Below are positions 1 through 6,940 of a stretch of DNA of 17,568 bases, one piece after another; the first letter of the stretch is position 1; every line of letters begins with the position of its first letter. A model generated the notes under the pieces. It was not told where the DNA came from. It saw nothing but the letters and a program-made list of their open reading frames with translations, and ran no database searches. The translations under genes and the position numbers were made by a program. Origin of the DNA: Olsenella_L sp051876355 (GTDB taxonomy: Bacteria; Actinomycetota; Coriobacteriia; Coriobacteriales; Atopobiaceae); contig JBJEHU010000008.1 in NCBI GenBank assembly GCA_051876355.1, forward strand, positions 1-17,568. The letters are read 5' to 3'.

Positions 1-16
1 CGCCACATTCATGAGA

Positions 17-53
17 TGGCGGATCGTGTTGCACTCAGAATGCTAATCCGCCA
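17..53. promoter_or_regulatory. 8-bp inverted repeat upstream of the ROK-like regulator
   Basis: TGGCGGAT at 17-24 is perfectly complementary to ATCCGCCA at 46-53, with 21 nt between the arms and 29 bp from centre to centre. It lies 39 bp before the GTG start of the regulator. It could be an autoregulatory operator or the base of a hairpin in the leader. There is no T-run after it, so it does not look like a terminator. The window starts only 16 bp upstream, so the full context is not visible. Assignment to the regulator is inference. Confidence 0.3.
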
Positions 54-91
54 AGTGAAATTAAGCATGTGGCCAGCAGGTTCTTGAGCAA

Positions 92-1075
92 GTGGAACGG
101 GGGTGCACTGTGGGGAAGCTGGGTCCGACCGAAGTGGTCATGGCAAACAGGCGTCTCGTGATTCAGTGTGTCCTCGATGCCGGCCATCCTTCCCGGACAG
201 AGATTGCCGTGCAATCAGGGCTTTCGACGGCCACGGTGACCCGAGTCGTCGCCTACCTCATGACGGTCGGCATCCTCGCCGAGGATACGGCGCTTGTCGC
301 GACAGAGGGCAGGAGCCGCATCCCTATCATCATCAATCCAAGCTACGGCATCGTCGCCCTGATCGAGTTCGAGTGCTACGGCCTCGTGGTCCATCTCTTC
401 GATTTCAGCCTCAAGGAGACGGCATCGGTGCCGCTTGCCTATGCCGAAACGGCAGAGAAGACATTGAAGCGCATCTGCCATGTCCTGCCTGATCCGACAT
501 CCTTCGGACGGGAGCTCCGCGGCATCGGCGTTGTCTGGTGCGATGGTGCACCTGGTGCCGATGACAGGAAGGCACGCGCGCATCTTCTGAGCCAGCTCAA
601 GGAACGCTACGGGGTGACGGTATGCGAACGCGATGAGCAGGAGTGTGCAGAAGCAGAGATTCTGAGCCGGCAGGCGGAGACTGTGCGCGACAACCACCTG
701 CTCGTGGCCTTCGGCTCGCGCGTGCGGGTGAGCATCGCCCAGAAGGGACAGACCGTGAACCTACGCGGAGGCAGCTCTGCCGATCTTACAGAGACGCTCG
801 GACCCGCCGCAGGTCCCGCCTTCGCAGATACCCTGTCGGAACTTCTGTCTTTCCTGATGCAGCTTTTCACGATTGAAGCGATCTTCTTCATGTTCACCGG
901 ATTCTCCAGCAGCCGGACGGGCCGCTTCGAAGCGGTACGCGAGGCTATGGCTGGATTCAGGAAGAAGGGGAGCGCTTCTGTCCCCGTCATCTATTTCGAA
1001 CAGTCATCCGAAGGGCGCCGCGCCATCGTCTCGGCCGAGGTGAGGGAAAGCGTCCTTCTGAAAGCCGCTGCCTAG
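92..1075 (+). CDS. ROK/NagC-like transcriptional regulator with degenerate ROK domain
   Basis: Probable sugar-responsive repressor of 327 residues. The N-terminus has the usual ROK-regulator layout: a short 'NRRLV' lead (19-23), then a MarR-like winged helix-turn-helix at about 34-62 (SRTEIAVQSGLSTATVTRVV). From about residue 86 a ROK-type fold begins ('GIVALIEFECYGLVVHLFDF') and a 'GIGVVWCDGAPG' segment follows. The Zn-binding GH...CxCGxxGC motif of true ROK proteins is absent, so kinase activity is unlikely and ligand binding is uncertain. The start is GTG at 92; an in-frame stop at 62-64 bounds it. GTG at 110, preceded by a G-rich run at 98-102, is an alternative; ATG at 140 would cut the conserved lead. 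The PTS genes begin 112 nt downstream on the same strand, so it probably controls them. Family is fairly sure; target and effector are inferred. Confidence 0.75.
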   Translation: MERGCTVGKLGPTEVVMANRRLVIQCVLDAGHPSRTEIAVQSGLSTATVTRVVAYLMTVGILAEDTALVATEGRSRIPIIINPSYGIVALIEFECYGLVVHLFDFSLKETASVPLAYAETAEKTLKRICHVLPDPTSFGRELRGIGVVWCDGAPGADDRKARAHLLSQLKERYGVTVCERDEQECAEAEILSRQAETVRDNHLLVAFGSRVRVSIAQKGQTVNLRGGSSADLTETLGPAAGPAFADTLSELLSFLMQLFTIEAIFFMFTGFSSSRTGRFEAVREAMAGFRKKGSASVPVIYFEQSSEGRRAIVSAEVRESVLLKAAA

Positions 1076-1090
1076 CGCAGCTGGCATATG

Positions 1091-1104
1091 TTCCAGGTTC
1101 CAGG
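1091..1104. repeat. Tandem heptamer TTCCAGG x2 before the PTS genes
   Basis: Two exact head-to-tail copies of TTCCAGG (1091-1097 and 1098-1104) lie 16 bp after the regulator stop and 83 bp before the IIB start. A small inverted repeat, CGGAGC/GCTCCG (1105-1110 and 1124-1129), follows. No convincing -35/-10 pair is visible in 1076-1187. The repeats could be a protein-binding site between regulator and PTS, or chance; evidence is weak. Confidence 0.25.
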
Positions 1105-1187
1105 CGGAGCTTTGGCGCGCAGGGCTCCGAGAGATAGCTGCCAGAGGCGAGGCCAGCTTCTGGCGCACTACAAGAGAAGGAGGAGAG

Positions 1188-1670
1188 ATGATAGCGCTTG
1201 TACGCTGCGATGACAGGCTCATCCATGGCCAGACCATGACTGTCGTCGTGAAGGACCAGAAGATTGACCGCATCATCGTCGTGGATGATTTCACGGCCAC
1301 GAATTCTGTTCTGAAGGCAGTGTTCAAGACGGCTGTTCCGCCATCCATGCATGCCAACGTCTATACCGTCGACCAGGCGGTGCCGAAGATCGAGGCGGCA
1401 ATGAACGACGACGTGCGCACGCTCGTGCTCATGAAGTCGCCGGAGGTCTATGCCCAGCTCCTGGAGAAGGTTCCGAACATGCCGAAGGAGCTCAATGTCG
1501 GCCCGATGTCGAAGCGCAAGGGCACGACCGAGGTGCACGCAGCCTGCCATCTCCTGCCCAAGGAGGCAGAGGCAGTGAAAGCCAGCGTCGCAAAGGGTGC
1601 CCACATCTATTTCCAGCAGGTGCCAAGCCAGCCCCGCATCGAATGGGCTGATGTCGAGGACCGCTTCTAG
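1188..1670 (+). CDS. PTS mannose/fructose/sorbose family IIB component
   Basis: Cytoplasmic phosphotransfer subunit of 160 residues, the normal length for a free-standing IIB of the mannose family. It takes phosphate from IIA onto a histidine and passes it to sugar bound by IIC/IID. The family active-site segment is near the N-terminus, 'RCDDRLIHGQT' (6-16), with His13 the expected phosphorylated residue. The later 'LNVGPMSKRKGT' segment is also typical. The ATG start is supported by AAGGAGGAG at 1177-1185. IIC and IID follow, so this is the first gene of an IIB-IIC-IID set. No IIA gene or fused IIA domain is present in the window; phosphate must come from a IIA encoded elsewhere. Family is clear, sugar unknown. 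Confidence 0.93.
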   Translation: MIALVRCDDRLIHGQTMTVVVKDQKIDRIIVVDDFTATNSVLKAVFKTAVPPSMHANVYTVDQAVPKIEAAMNDDVRTLVLMKSPEVYAQLLEKVPNMPKELNVGPMSKRKGTTEVHAACHLLPKEAEAVKASVAKGAHIYFQQVPSQPRIEWADVEDRF

Positions 1671-1732
1671 GCGGTCTGGCTGAAAGAAGAACTGAATGCA
1701 TGAGCGTCTTTGACTCCCTGCGCAGCGGGGAG
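1659..1732 (+). other. Two hairpins between PTS IIB and IIC
   Basis: Hairpin 1 is GACCGC (1659-1664) / GCGGTC (1671-1676) with a 6-nt loop spanning the IIB stop codon. Hairpin 2 is CTCCCTGC (1714-1721) / GCGGGGAG (1725-1732), eight pairs with one G-T, around a GCA loop. Neither is followed by a T-run, so simple intrinsic termination is unlikely. Such intercistronic structures often set mRNA ends and adjust expression between soluble and membrane subunits; that role is inferred. Confidence 0.4.
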
Positions 1733-1761
1733 CTGGGGACGTGCTATCAAGGAGGCATCGT

Positions 1762-2529
1762 ATGACATTCTTCCAGGCATTTCTTCTTGCACTCTTCGGA
1801 TGGATGGGATCCATCTATTCGCCTGTCCTCATCGGCGGCCTTGCCGGCTGGTATACGATCGGCAGACCTCTCGTCTCCGGCATGATCATCGGCCTCATCC
1901 TGGGCGATGTGCAGACCGGCATCATCATGGGTGCTGCCATCCAGATGCTCTATATCGGTCTCGTGACCCCGGGCGGCACGATGCCGGCTGACGTGAACTT
2001 CGCGGCCTGGATCGGCATCCCTCTCGCTATGGTCGCAGGCGCCGGCAAGGAATATGCGCTTGCCCTCGCTGTGCCGCTCTCGACGCTCGGCGTCCTGGCA
2101 GTCTATGGCCTCTGCGCTATCAACCTGTTCTTCGTCCACAAGCAGGATGAGCTCGTCGATGCAGGAAAGCTCGATCAGGCTGCCCGCATCCCGGTGATTG
2201 GCCAGATTACGAACTTCGTCCTGCGCTTCTTCCCGATCCTTCTCATCAACTACTTCGGTGCCGATCTCATCTCCCAGCTTGTCGCTATGATGCCGACCCA
2301 GGTCACCGACATCCTCCAGATTTTCGCGAACATGCTCCCGCTCGTCGGCTTCATGCTCCTCATGCGTATGATCTGCAAGACCGACCTCGAGCTCATCCTC
2401 TTCTGCGTCGGCTTCGTGCTTGTGAAGTCTCTGGGCCTCGACATGATCTCCATCGTCGTTCTGGCGCTCTGCATCGCCTATATGCAGTACAAGAGCACTG
2501 CCGCCCCCGTCTCTGAAAGCGAGGAATAG
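1762..2529 (+). CDS. PTS mannose/fructose/sorbose family IIC component
   Basis: Polytopic membrane subunit of 255 residues that, with IID, forms the sugar-translocating unit. The family hallmark 'GDVQTGIIMGAAIQMLYIG' lies near residues 49-67, followed by 'TPGGTMPAD'. Several hydrophobic segments run through the chain, including a 'QIFANMLPLVGFMLLMRMI' segment, and the tail is short, polar and acidic. The ATG at 1762 is chosen over an in-frame GTG at 1741 because AAGGAGG at 1749-1755 sits 6 nt before the ATG and the GTG would read through the ribosome binding site. The next gene begins 2 nt after the stop, so the two are translationally linked. Family certain; substrate (mannose, fructose, sorbose, hexosamine or other) cannot be read from the sequence. 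Confidence 0.93.
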   Translation: MTFFQAFLLALFGWMGSIYSPVLIGGLAGWYTIGRPLVSGMIIGLILGDVQTGIIMGAAIQMLYIGLVTPGGTMPADVNFAAWIGIPLAMVAGAGKEYALALAVPLSTLGVLAVYGLCAINLFFVHKQDELVDAGKLDQAARIPVIGQITNFVLRFFPILLINYFGADLISQLVAMMPTQVTDILQIFANMLPLVGFMLLMRMICKTDLELILFCVGFVLVKSLGLDMISIVVLALCIAYMQYKSTAAPVSESEE

Positions 2530-2531
2530 CC

Positions 2532-3416
2532 ATGTCTGAAGCCAAGAATATCGAGCAGGAGATCGAAGACTCGACCGAGATGGGTGGTGCCAAGCATCTG
2601 AGCCAGAAGGCGATCCGCAAGGCCTACTGGGACTGGATGTTCTGGAACCTGTCCGTGCAGAACTTCGAGAGGATGCAGGGCCCTGCCATCATCAAGATGC
2701 TCGGCGACATCCGTGAAGACCTCTATCCGGGCGACAAGGAAGCTCAGCAGGAGATGCTCCAGCGCCATGAGGTGTTCTTCAACACCGAGCCGTACCTCGG
2801 CTCGATCGTGCCGGGCATCGTCGTCGGCATGGAGGCAGCGCGCGCAGAGGGCAACGAGGACATCACGCCTGAGTTCATCAACGCGATCAAGACTGCCCTC
2901 ATGGGCCCGTTCGCGGGCATCGGCGACTCGCTCCTCCCGGGCACGCTCATCCCGATTCTGCTTTCCATCGCCCTCGGCATGTGCCCGAACGGCGAGCTCA
3001 CGGGACCGATCTTCTACATCGTCGTGTTCCTCGCCATCATGCTGCCGCTCACGTGGTTCCTCTTCAGCTACGGCGTGAAGGCAGGCGCGAATGCAGCCGA
3101 GAAGATCCTCTCTGGCGGCATTAAGGACAAGGTCACCCGTGCCGCTGAGACAATTGGCCTTGTGGTTGTCGGCGCCATCACGGCTTCCTATGCCCAGTTC
3201 AACATCGGCTGGACCTATACGAGCGGTGACCTCTCGATCAACCTCGGCACGATCCTGAACTCCATCATGCCGGGCCTTCCGGTACTGATCCTGTCGTTCA
3301 TCACGTACTGGCTCATGGTGAAGAAGAACTGGTCTGCTGGAAAGACGATGCTGCTCTTCCTCGTCATCGCGATTGTCGGCTACTTCTGCGGCATCCTCAC
3401 GGTGTCTGCCGCATAG
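2532..3416 (+). CDS. PTS mannose/fructose/sorbose family IID component
   Basis: Second membrane subunit of the permease, 294 residues, about the usual size. It opens with a charged stretch and 'WDWMFWNLSVQNFERMQG' (33-50), typical of IID, and continues with 'FFNTEPYLGSIVPGIVVGMEAA' and 'ALMGPFAGIGDSLLPGTLIPI', the conserved core of the family. Hydrophobic segments near 138-188 and toward the C-terminus anchor it. The ATG lies 2 nt after the IIC stop, with GCGAGG upstream inside the IIC coding sequence. A strong terminator at 3444-3479 ends the operon, so no IIA follows. Together IIB, IIC and IID would import and phosphorylate one sugar, with IIA and the general proteins EI and HPr encoded elsewhere. 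Confidence 0.93.
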   Translation: MSEAKNIEQEIEDSTEMGGAKHLSQKAIRKAYWDWMFWNLSVQNFERMQGPAIIKMLGDIREDLYPGDKEAQQEMLQRHEVFFNTEPYLGSIVPGIVVGMEAARAEGNEDITPEFINAIKTALMGPFAGIGDSLLPGTLIPILLSIALGMCPNGELTGPIFYIVVFLAIMLPLTWFLFSYGVKAGANAAEKILSGGIKDKVTRAAETIGLVVVGAITASYAQFNIGWTYTSGDLSINLGTILNSIMPGLPVLILSFITYWLMVKKNWSAGKTMLLFLVIAIVGYFCGILTVSAA

Positions 3417-3443
3417 GTTCAGCGCAACAGGAGCATTTCAAGA

Positions 3444-3479
3444 CCTGGCTTCCCCGGAAGGGGAGGCCAGGCTCTTTTA
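3444..3479 (+). terminator. Rho-independent terminator of the PTS operon
   Basis: A 12-pair stem (3444-3455 with 3460-3471, one G-T pair) closes on a GGAA tetraloop and is followed by CTTTTAT. It lies 28 nt after the IID stop. Confidence 0.88.
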
Positions 3480-3625
3480 TGGAGAGTCTCTGATGCAGGC
3501 ATAGCAAGAATAGATGTATCTTGAGTTGCCATATAAAGAAAGCATGGGTCACTTCCCAGAAATATCGGGAGATTCGCCCTGCGAGCTTGCAATTTCTTCG
3601 CCGATGAAGATACTCTTAATACTGC

Positions 3626-3654
3626 ATGACAATAACGTCGTGCACCTGTATCTG
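3626..3654 (+). promoter_or_regulatory. Candidate promoter for rpsA
   Basis: ATGACA (3626-3631, five of six bases of TTGACA) is separated by 17 nt from TATCTG (3649-3654, three of six bases of TATAAT). A start near 3661 would give a leader of about 110 nt. A second candidate is TTGCAA at 3587-3592 with TACTCT at 3611-3616 (18-nt spacer). Neither is strong. Confidence 0.3.
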
Positions 3655-3732
3655 TTGGCCCCCGAGAGCATGCAATTTCTGCGGTCTGTGTCTGGTGCAC
3701 TATAGCGCCTCTCCGCACGGCAAGCGGCAATC

Positions 3733-3774
3733 ATGACGACCGGGGCCCCGTTTCCGAAAGGGGTCCACCTTTGA
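3733..3774 (+). other. 13-codon mini-ORF overlapping the rpsA start
   Basis: ATG at 3733 opens a 13-residue frame (MTTGAPFPKGVHL) that ends in TGA at 3772-3774, overlapping the rpsA TTG (3771-3773) in a TTGA arrangement. No ribosome binding site precedes the ATG. If translated, it would carry ribosomes through the hairpin that covers the rpsA ribosome binding site. It may be a chance frame. Confidence 0.2.
3743..3766 (+). promoter_or_regulatory. Hairpin sequestering the rpsA ribosome binding site
   Basis: GGGCCCC (3743-3749) can pair with GGGGTCC (3760-3766; one G-T). Inside the loop TTT (3751-3753) can pair with AAA (3757-3759). The Shine-Dalgarno sequence AAAGGGG is at 3757-3763, so all of it lies in paired positions. 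This suggests translation control of S1 synthesis by unfolding or protein binding, but no experiment supports it here. Confidence 0.45.
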
Positions 3775-4958
3775 GTGAGATTCAGAACTCGTCCATCTTC
3801 TCCCTGGATGATGTGTCCGATGAGGAGATGAACAACCTCATCGACGGTTCCGTCACCGATTTCGATGAGGGAGACCTTGTGACCGGTCAGGTCGTCAAGA
3901 TCGAGCGTGATGAGGTTCTGCTTGACATCGGCTACAAGTCCGAAGGCGTCATTCCTGCCCGCGAGCTGTCCATCCGCAAGGATGTCAATCCTGCTGACAT
4001 CGTGAAGCTCGGCGACACGATCGAGGCTCTCGTTCTCCAGAAGGAGGACAAGGAAGGCCGTCTGATCCTCTCCAAGCGTCGTGCTGAGTACGAGCGCGCC
4101 TGGAACCGCGTCGAGGAGAAGTTCAACAAGGGCGAGAACGTCGAAGGCGAGGTCATCGAGGTTGTCAAGGGCGGCCTCATTCTCGACATCGGCCTCCGTG
4201 GCTTCCTGCCGGCATCCCTCGTCGACCTCCGCAGGGTCAAGGACCTCAACGCCTACCTCGGCACCCGCATCGAGGCCCGCGTCATCGAGATGGACCGCAA
4301 CCGCAACAACGTCGTCCTCTCCCGCCGCGTCGTCCTCGAAGAGGCACGCAAGGCAGAGCGCTCCGAGATCCTCTCGAAGCTCAAGCCGGGCATGCGTCTC
4401 AAGGGCACCGTCTCCTCGATTGTCGACTTCGGCGCATTCGTCGACCTCGGCGGCATCGATGGACTCATCCACATCTCCGAGCTCTCCTGGAACCATGTCA
4501 ACCATCCTTCCGAGGTTGTCAAGGTCGGCCAGGAAGTCGAGGTCCAGGTGCTCGACGTCGACCTCAACCGCGAGCGCATCTCCCTCGGCCTCAAGCAGAC
4601 CCAGGAAGATCCTTGGCGCTCCCTCGTCAAGAAGTACCCGGTCGGCGCTATCGTCGAGGGCACTGTCACGAAGCTCGTCACCTTCGGCGCATTCGTCGAC
4701 CTCGGCGATGGTATCGAGGGTCTCGTGCACATCTCCGAGATGGCCAAGCAGCACGTCGACGCTCCGTCGCAGGTCTGCAAGGTCGGCGACAAGGTCCAGG
4801 TGAAGGTCATGGAGATCGACCTCGACCGTCGTCGTATCTCCCTGTCCATGAAGGCTGCTGCCGAGACGCTGGGCGTCGAGGTCGAGGTCAAGCCGCTCGA
4901 CAAGCCGGAAGGCGAGGAGGCTCCTGCTGAGGCAGAGGCCGAGAAGGACGCCGAGTAG
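3771..4958 (+). CDS. rpsA: 30S ribosomal protein S1
   Basis: Ribosomal protein S1 binds mRNA and helps place it on the 30S subunit. This 395-residue form has four S1 (OB-fold) repeats, at about 34-104, 121-188, 206-275 and 291-361. The last two carry the strong RNA-binding pattern 'DFGAFVDLGGIDGLIHISEL' and 'TFGAFVDLGDGIEGLVHISE'; the first two are more divergent. An acidic Ala/Glu-rich tail (about 377-395) follows. Four repeats fit Gram-positive and actinobacterial S1, against six in Escherichia coli. The start is TTG at 3771, with AAAGGGG seven bases upstream; no in-frame ATG fits better, as residues 1-30 (MSEIQNSS...) are the usual acidic lead. Terminators on both sides make it monocistronic. 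Translation may be autoregulated through the hairpin at 3743-3766 (inference). Confidence 0.95.
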   Translation: MSEIQNSSIFSLDDVSDEEMNNLIDGSVTDFDEGDLVTGQVVKIERDEVLLDIGYKSEGVIPARELSIRKDVNPADIVKLGDTIEALVLQKEDKEGRLILSKRRAEYERAWNRVEEKFNKGENVEGEVIEVVKGGLILDIGLRGFLPASLVDLRRVKDLNAYLGTRIEARVIEMDRNRNNVVLSRRVVLEEARKAERSEILSKLKPGMRLKGTVSSIVDFGAFVDLGGIDGLIHISELSWNHVNHPSEVVKVGQEVEVQVLDVDLNRERISLGLKQTQEDPWRSLVKKYPVGAIVEGTVTKLVTFGAFVDLGDGIEGLVHISEMAKQHVDAPSQVCKVGDKVQVKVMEIDLDRRRISLSMKAAAETLGVEVEVKPLDKPEGEEAPAEAEAEKDAE

Positions 4959-4981
4959 CTCCTGGCTCATAGCACGACCCA

Positions 4982-5017
4982 AGCGGCGGGAAACCATCTG
5001 GCTTCCCGCCGCTTTTT
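4982..5017 (+). terminator. Rho-independent terminator of rpsA
   Basis: AGCGGCGGGAA (4982-4992) pairs perfectly with TTCCCGCCGCT (5003-5013), with extra pairs possible in the 10-nt loop, and a run of five T follows (5013-5017). It lies 23 nt after the rpsA stop. Confidence 0.93.
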
Positions 5018-5074
5018 CTGTCTCGTGTCCAGGACATGACAGGTCCGCATCGTCCTGTCCCGATCCAGGCCCTG

Positions 5075-5113
5075 CGGGCATGGACATGTAAACTGCCCGT
5101 TAAGCTCATGCCC
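5075..5113. promoter_or_regulatory. Inverted repeats with two alternative partners upstream of the peptide operon
   Basis: The arm CGGGCATG (5075-5082) can pair either with TGCCCG (5094-5099, six pairs) or with CATGCCC (5107-5113, seven pairs). The two pairings exclude each other if the DNA is transcribed. As DNA, the outer pair could be a regulator site. The promoter of the downstream operon was not located with confidence; TTGATT at 5121-5126 has no good -10 at 16-18 nt. Confidence 0.25.
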
Positions 5114-5186
5114 AGAAGTTTTGATTCAAGAAGTAATGCGCTAGGTTGTAAACACACCAAATTGGGGGCATTTGCCTCTAGCACGG

Positions 5187-5207
5187 TTCTGGGCCTTTGG
5201 CCCAGAA
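5187..5207 (+). promoter_or_regulatory. Hairpin just upstream of the binding-protein ribosome binding site
   Basis: TTCTGGGCC (5187-5195) and GGCCCAGAA (5199-5207) form a perfect 9-bp stem with a TTT loop. It ends 13 nt before AAAGGGA (5220-5226), the ribosome binding site for the ATG at 5233. There is no T-run, so a 5'-end stabilising role or a protein site is more likely than termination. Confidence 0.4.
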
Positions 5208-5232
5208 GGGGAGAACACAGAAAGGGACAATC

Positions 5233-6873
5233 ATGAAGAGTGTCACACGTCGCAGCTTCGTGAAGGGCTCTGCCCTCGCAGGCGCTGGCGCCGCAGCACT
5301 GGGCCTTGCAGCCTGTGGCGGCTCCGGCACGGCAACGACCGCATCCGGCGACAAGAAGAAGATCCTGCGCTTCGGCCAGTCCAATGCCAAGGAAGGCATG
5401 GACATGCAGAAGTCGACGAACTCCGGCGAGTCCTCGATCTCCGAGTCCGTCTGCGAGGCTCCGCTTCGCTGGACCGAGGACAACACGCTTGTCACCTGCC
5501 TGCTCGAAGAGGTTCCGACGTTCGAGTCCGACGGCGTGACGCTCCACTGCAAGCTCAAGCAGGGCATCAAGTTCCACGACGGCACCGAGCTCACCTCGAA
5601 GGACGTCAAGTACACGTTCGAGCGCATGATGACGCCGGCTACGGGCGCAAAGTCCACGTACATGTACGATATGATTGTCGGCGCGACCGAGATGCTCGCA
5701 GGCGAGCGCGACAACCTCGATGAGGGCATCACGTGCGAGGACGACTACAACTTCACGTTCCACATCAAGTCTCCGATGGTCACCTTCATCAACAACCTCG
5801 GCATCTCCTATGCGCAGATCTTCCCGCATGAGGCATGCGAGGCTGCAGGAGACAAGTGGGGCACCGGCACCGACTTCATCGGCACCGGCAAGTACAAGAT
5901 CGTGTCGAACGACGACACGACCGAGGTCGATATGGAGCGCTTCGACGACTACCATGACGGGCAGCCTGCGCTCGATGAGCTCAAGTACATCTTCTACGAT
6001 GACAACAACACGAAGCTCATGGCATTCAAGAACGGCGACATCGACTACTGCGACCTGTCTGCAGAGCTCCTGCAGCAGTACCAGAACGATTCCGACGTCG
6101 CTCCGCTCATCAACCAGTACGACACGCTCGGCGTCCAGTTCGTGAACCTGAACCTGTCCGATGGCATGGGCCTCACGGATGTCCGTGTCCGCCAAGCACT
6201 GTCTCTCGGCATCAACCGCGACTCCATCGTCGACAATGTCGTGAACGGTGCCGGCACCGTCGCTACGGGCTGGCTTGCACCGCAGACGCCGGGTCACGAC
6301 GATTCCGCTCCTGCCTTTGAGTACAACGTCGAGAAGGCAAAGCAGCTCCTCTCCGAGGCAGGCGTCTCCGACCTCTCGCTCACGGCCAAGGTCAGGAGCG
6401 GCGTCAACCAGCGCCAGCTCGTCGCAATCCAGGCCATGTGGCAGGAGATCGGTGTCAACCTGGATGTCCAGGTCGAGGACAACGGCGTCTGGTCGTCCGA
6501 CTGGGCAGCAGGATCGCTGCAGATCACGGCACTCGGCTGGTTCCCGCTCTACGCTGATGCAGACAACCACATGTACACGTACTTCTACAGCGCCAACGCT
6601 GCGAAGAAGTCCTCGTTCTACAACAATGCGACGTTCGACGACCTCGTGAGCCGTGCCCGCGTCTCCCAGGATTCCTCCGAGCGTGCGGACCTCTACAAGC
6701 AGGCAGACGACCTGCTCACGCGCCAGGACTATGCAACGCTGCCGCTCTACTGGCCGAAGAACCAGCTCGTCGCAAAGGACTACGTCCTCAATGCGAAGGT
6801 CGGCAACCTCATCTACCACATGTTCGATGTGGACATCGACACGACGAAGGACGACTACAGCCCCGTCGAGTAG
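5233..6873 (+). CDS. Peptide ABC transporter substrate-binding lipoprotein (Tat-exported)
   Basis: Extracytoplasmic binding protein of 546 residues, family 5 (SBP_bac_5: oligopeptide/dipeptide/nickel). The N-terminus has a twin-arginine signal 'TRRSFVKG' (5-12), an Ala/Gly-rich hydrophobic stretch and a lipobox 'LAAC' with Cys28 as the lipidated residue; it is therefore secreted folded and anchored to the outer face of the membrane. The family signature lies at about 109-132, containing 'GIKFHDGTELTSKDVKYTF'. ATG at 5233 is chosen over an in-frame TTG at 5197 because AAAGGGA (5220-5226) precedes it and the signal peptide starts there. It heads an importer operon; the permease follows after a structured 204-nt leader. 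Peptide is the most likely ligand given the OppD/OppF-type ATPases, but specificity cannot be read. Confidence 0.93.
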   Translation: MKSVTRRSFVKGSALAGAGAAALGLAACGGSGTATTASGDKKKILRFGQSNAKEGMDMQKSTNSGESSISESVCEAPLRWTEDNTLVTCLLEEVPTFESDGVTLHCKLKQGIKFHDGTELTSKDVKYTFERMMTPATGAKSTYMYDMIVGATEMLAGERDNLDEGITCEDDYNFTFHIKSPMVTFINNLGISYAQIFPHEACEAAGDKWGTGTDFIGTGKYKIVSNDDTTEVDMERFDDYHDGQPALDELKYIFYDDNNTKLMAFKNGDIDYCDLSAELLQQYQNDSDVAPLINQYDTLGVQFVNLNLSDGMGLTDVRVRQALSLGINRDSIVDNVVNGAGTVATGWLAPQTPGHDDSAPAFEYNVEKAKQLLSEAGVSDLSLTAKVRSGVNQRQLVAIQAMWQEIGVNLDVQVEDNGVWSSDWAAGSLQITALGWFPLYADADNHMYTYFYSANAAKKSSFYNNATFDDLVSRARVSQDSSERADLYKQADDLLTRQDYATLPLYWPKNQLVAKDYVLNAKVGNLIYHMFDVDIDTTKDDYSPVE

Positions 6874-6940
6874 GTGGTATCAAGTCTCTGAAGGTTGTTT
6901 GCCGTATACGAGATAGAAACTTGAACTGTCTATGCTAATT

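Larger units (their letters stand above)
3480..3770 (+). other. AT-richer leader region upstream of rpsA
   Basis: About 290 nt without a supported gene and clearly richer in A/T than its surroundings. It contains a nine-base direct repeat, GCAATTTCT, at 3589-3597 and 3672-3680, a TATAAA at 3532-3537 without a good -35 partner, and a better promoter candidate at 3626-3654. A 63-codon open frame at 3514-3705 has no ribosome binding site and no recognisable protein features, so it is not called. The final 40 nt fold into a hairpin over the rpsA ribosome binding site. Confidence 0.5.

Noticed and set aside
3514..3705. 63-codon open frame in the rpsA leader
   Set aside because: No ribosome binding site, no recognisable domain, and located where the rpsA promoter is expected.
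3549..5087. Open frame of 512 codons on the minus strand across rpsA
   Set aside because: Antisense shadow of a well-supported S1 gene; it spans two non-coding flanks and the terminator and shows no protein features.
4888..6819. Open frame of 643 codons on the minus strand across the binding protein
   Set aside because: Shadow of high-GC codon use; it crosses the rpsA terminator and has low-complexity Val/Leu/Glu/Asp content.
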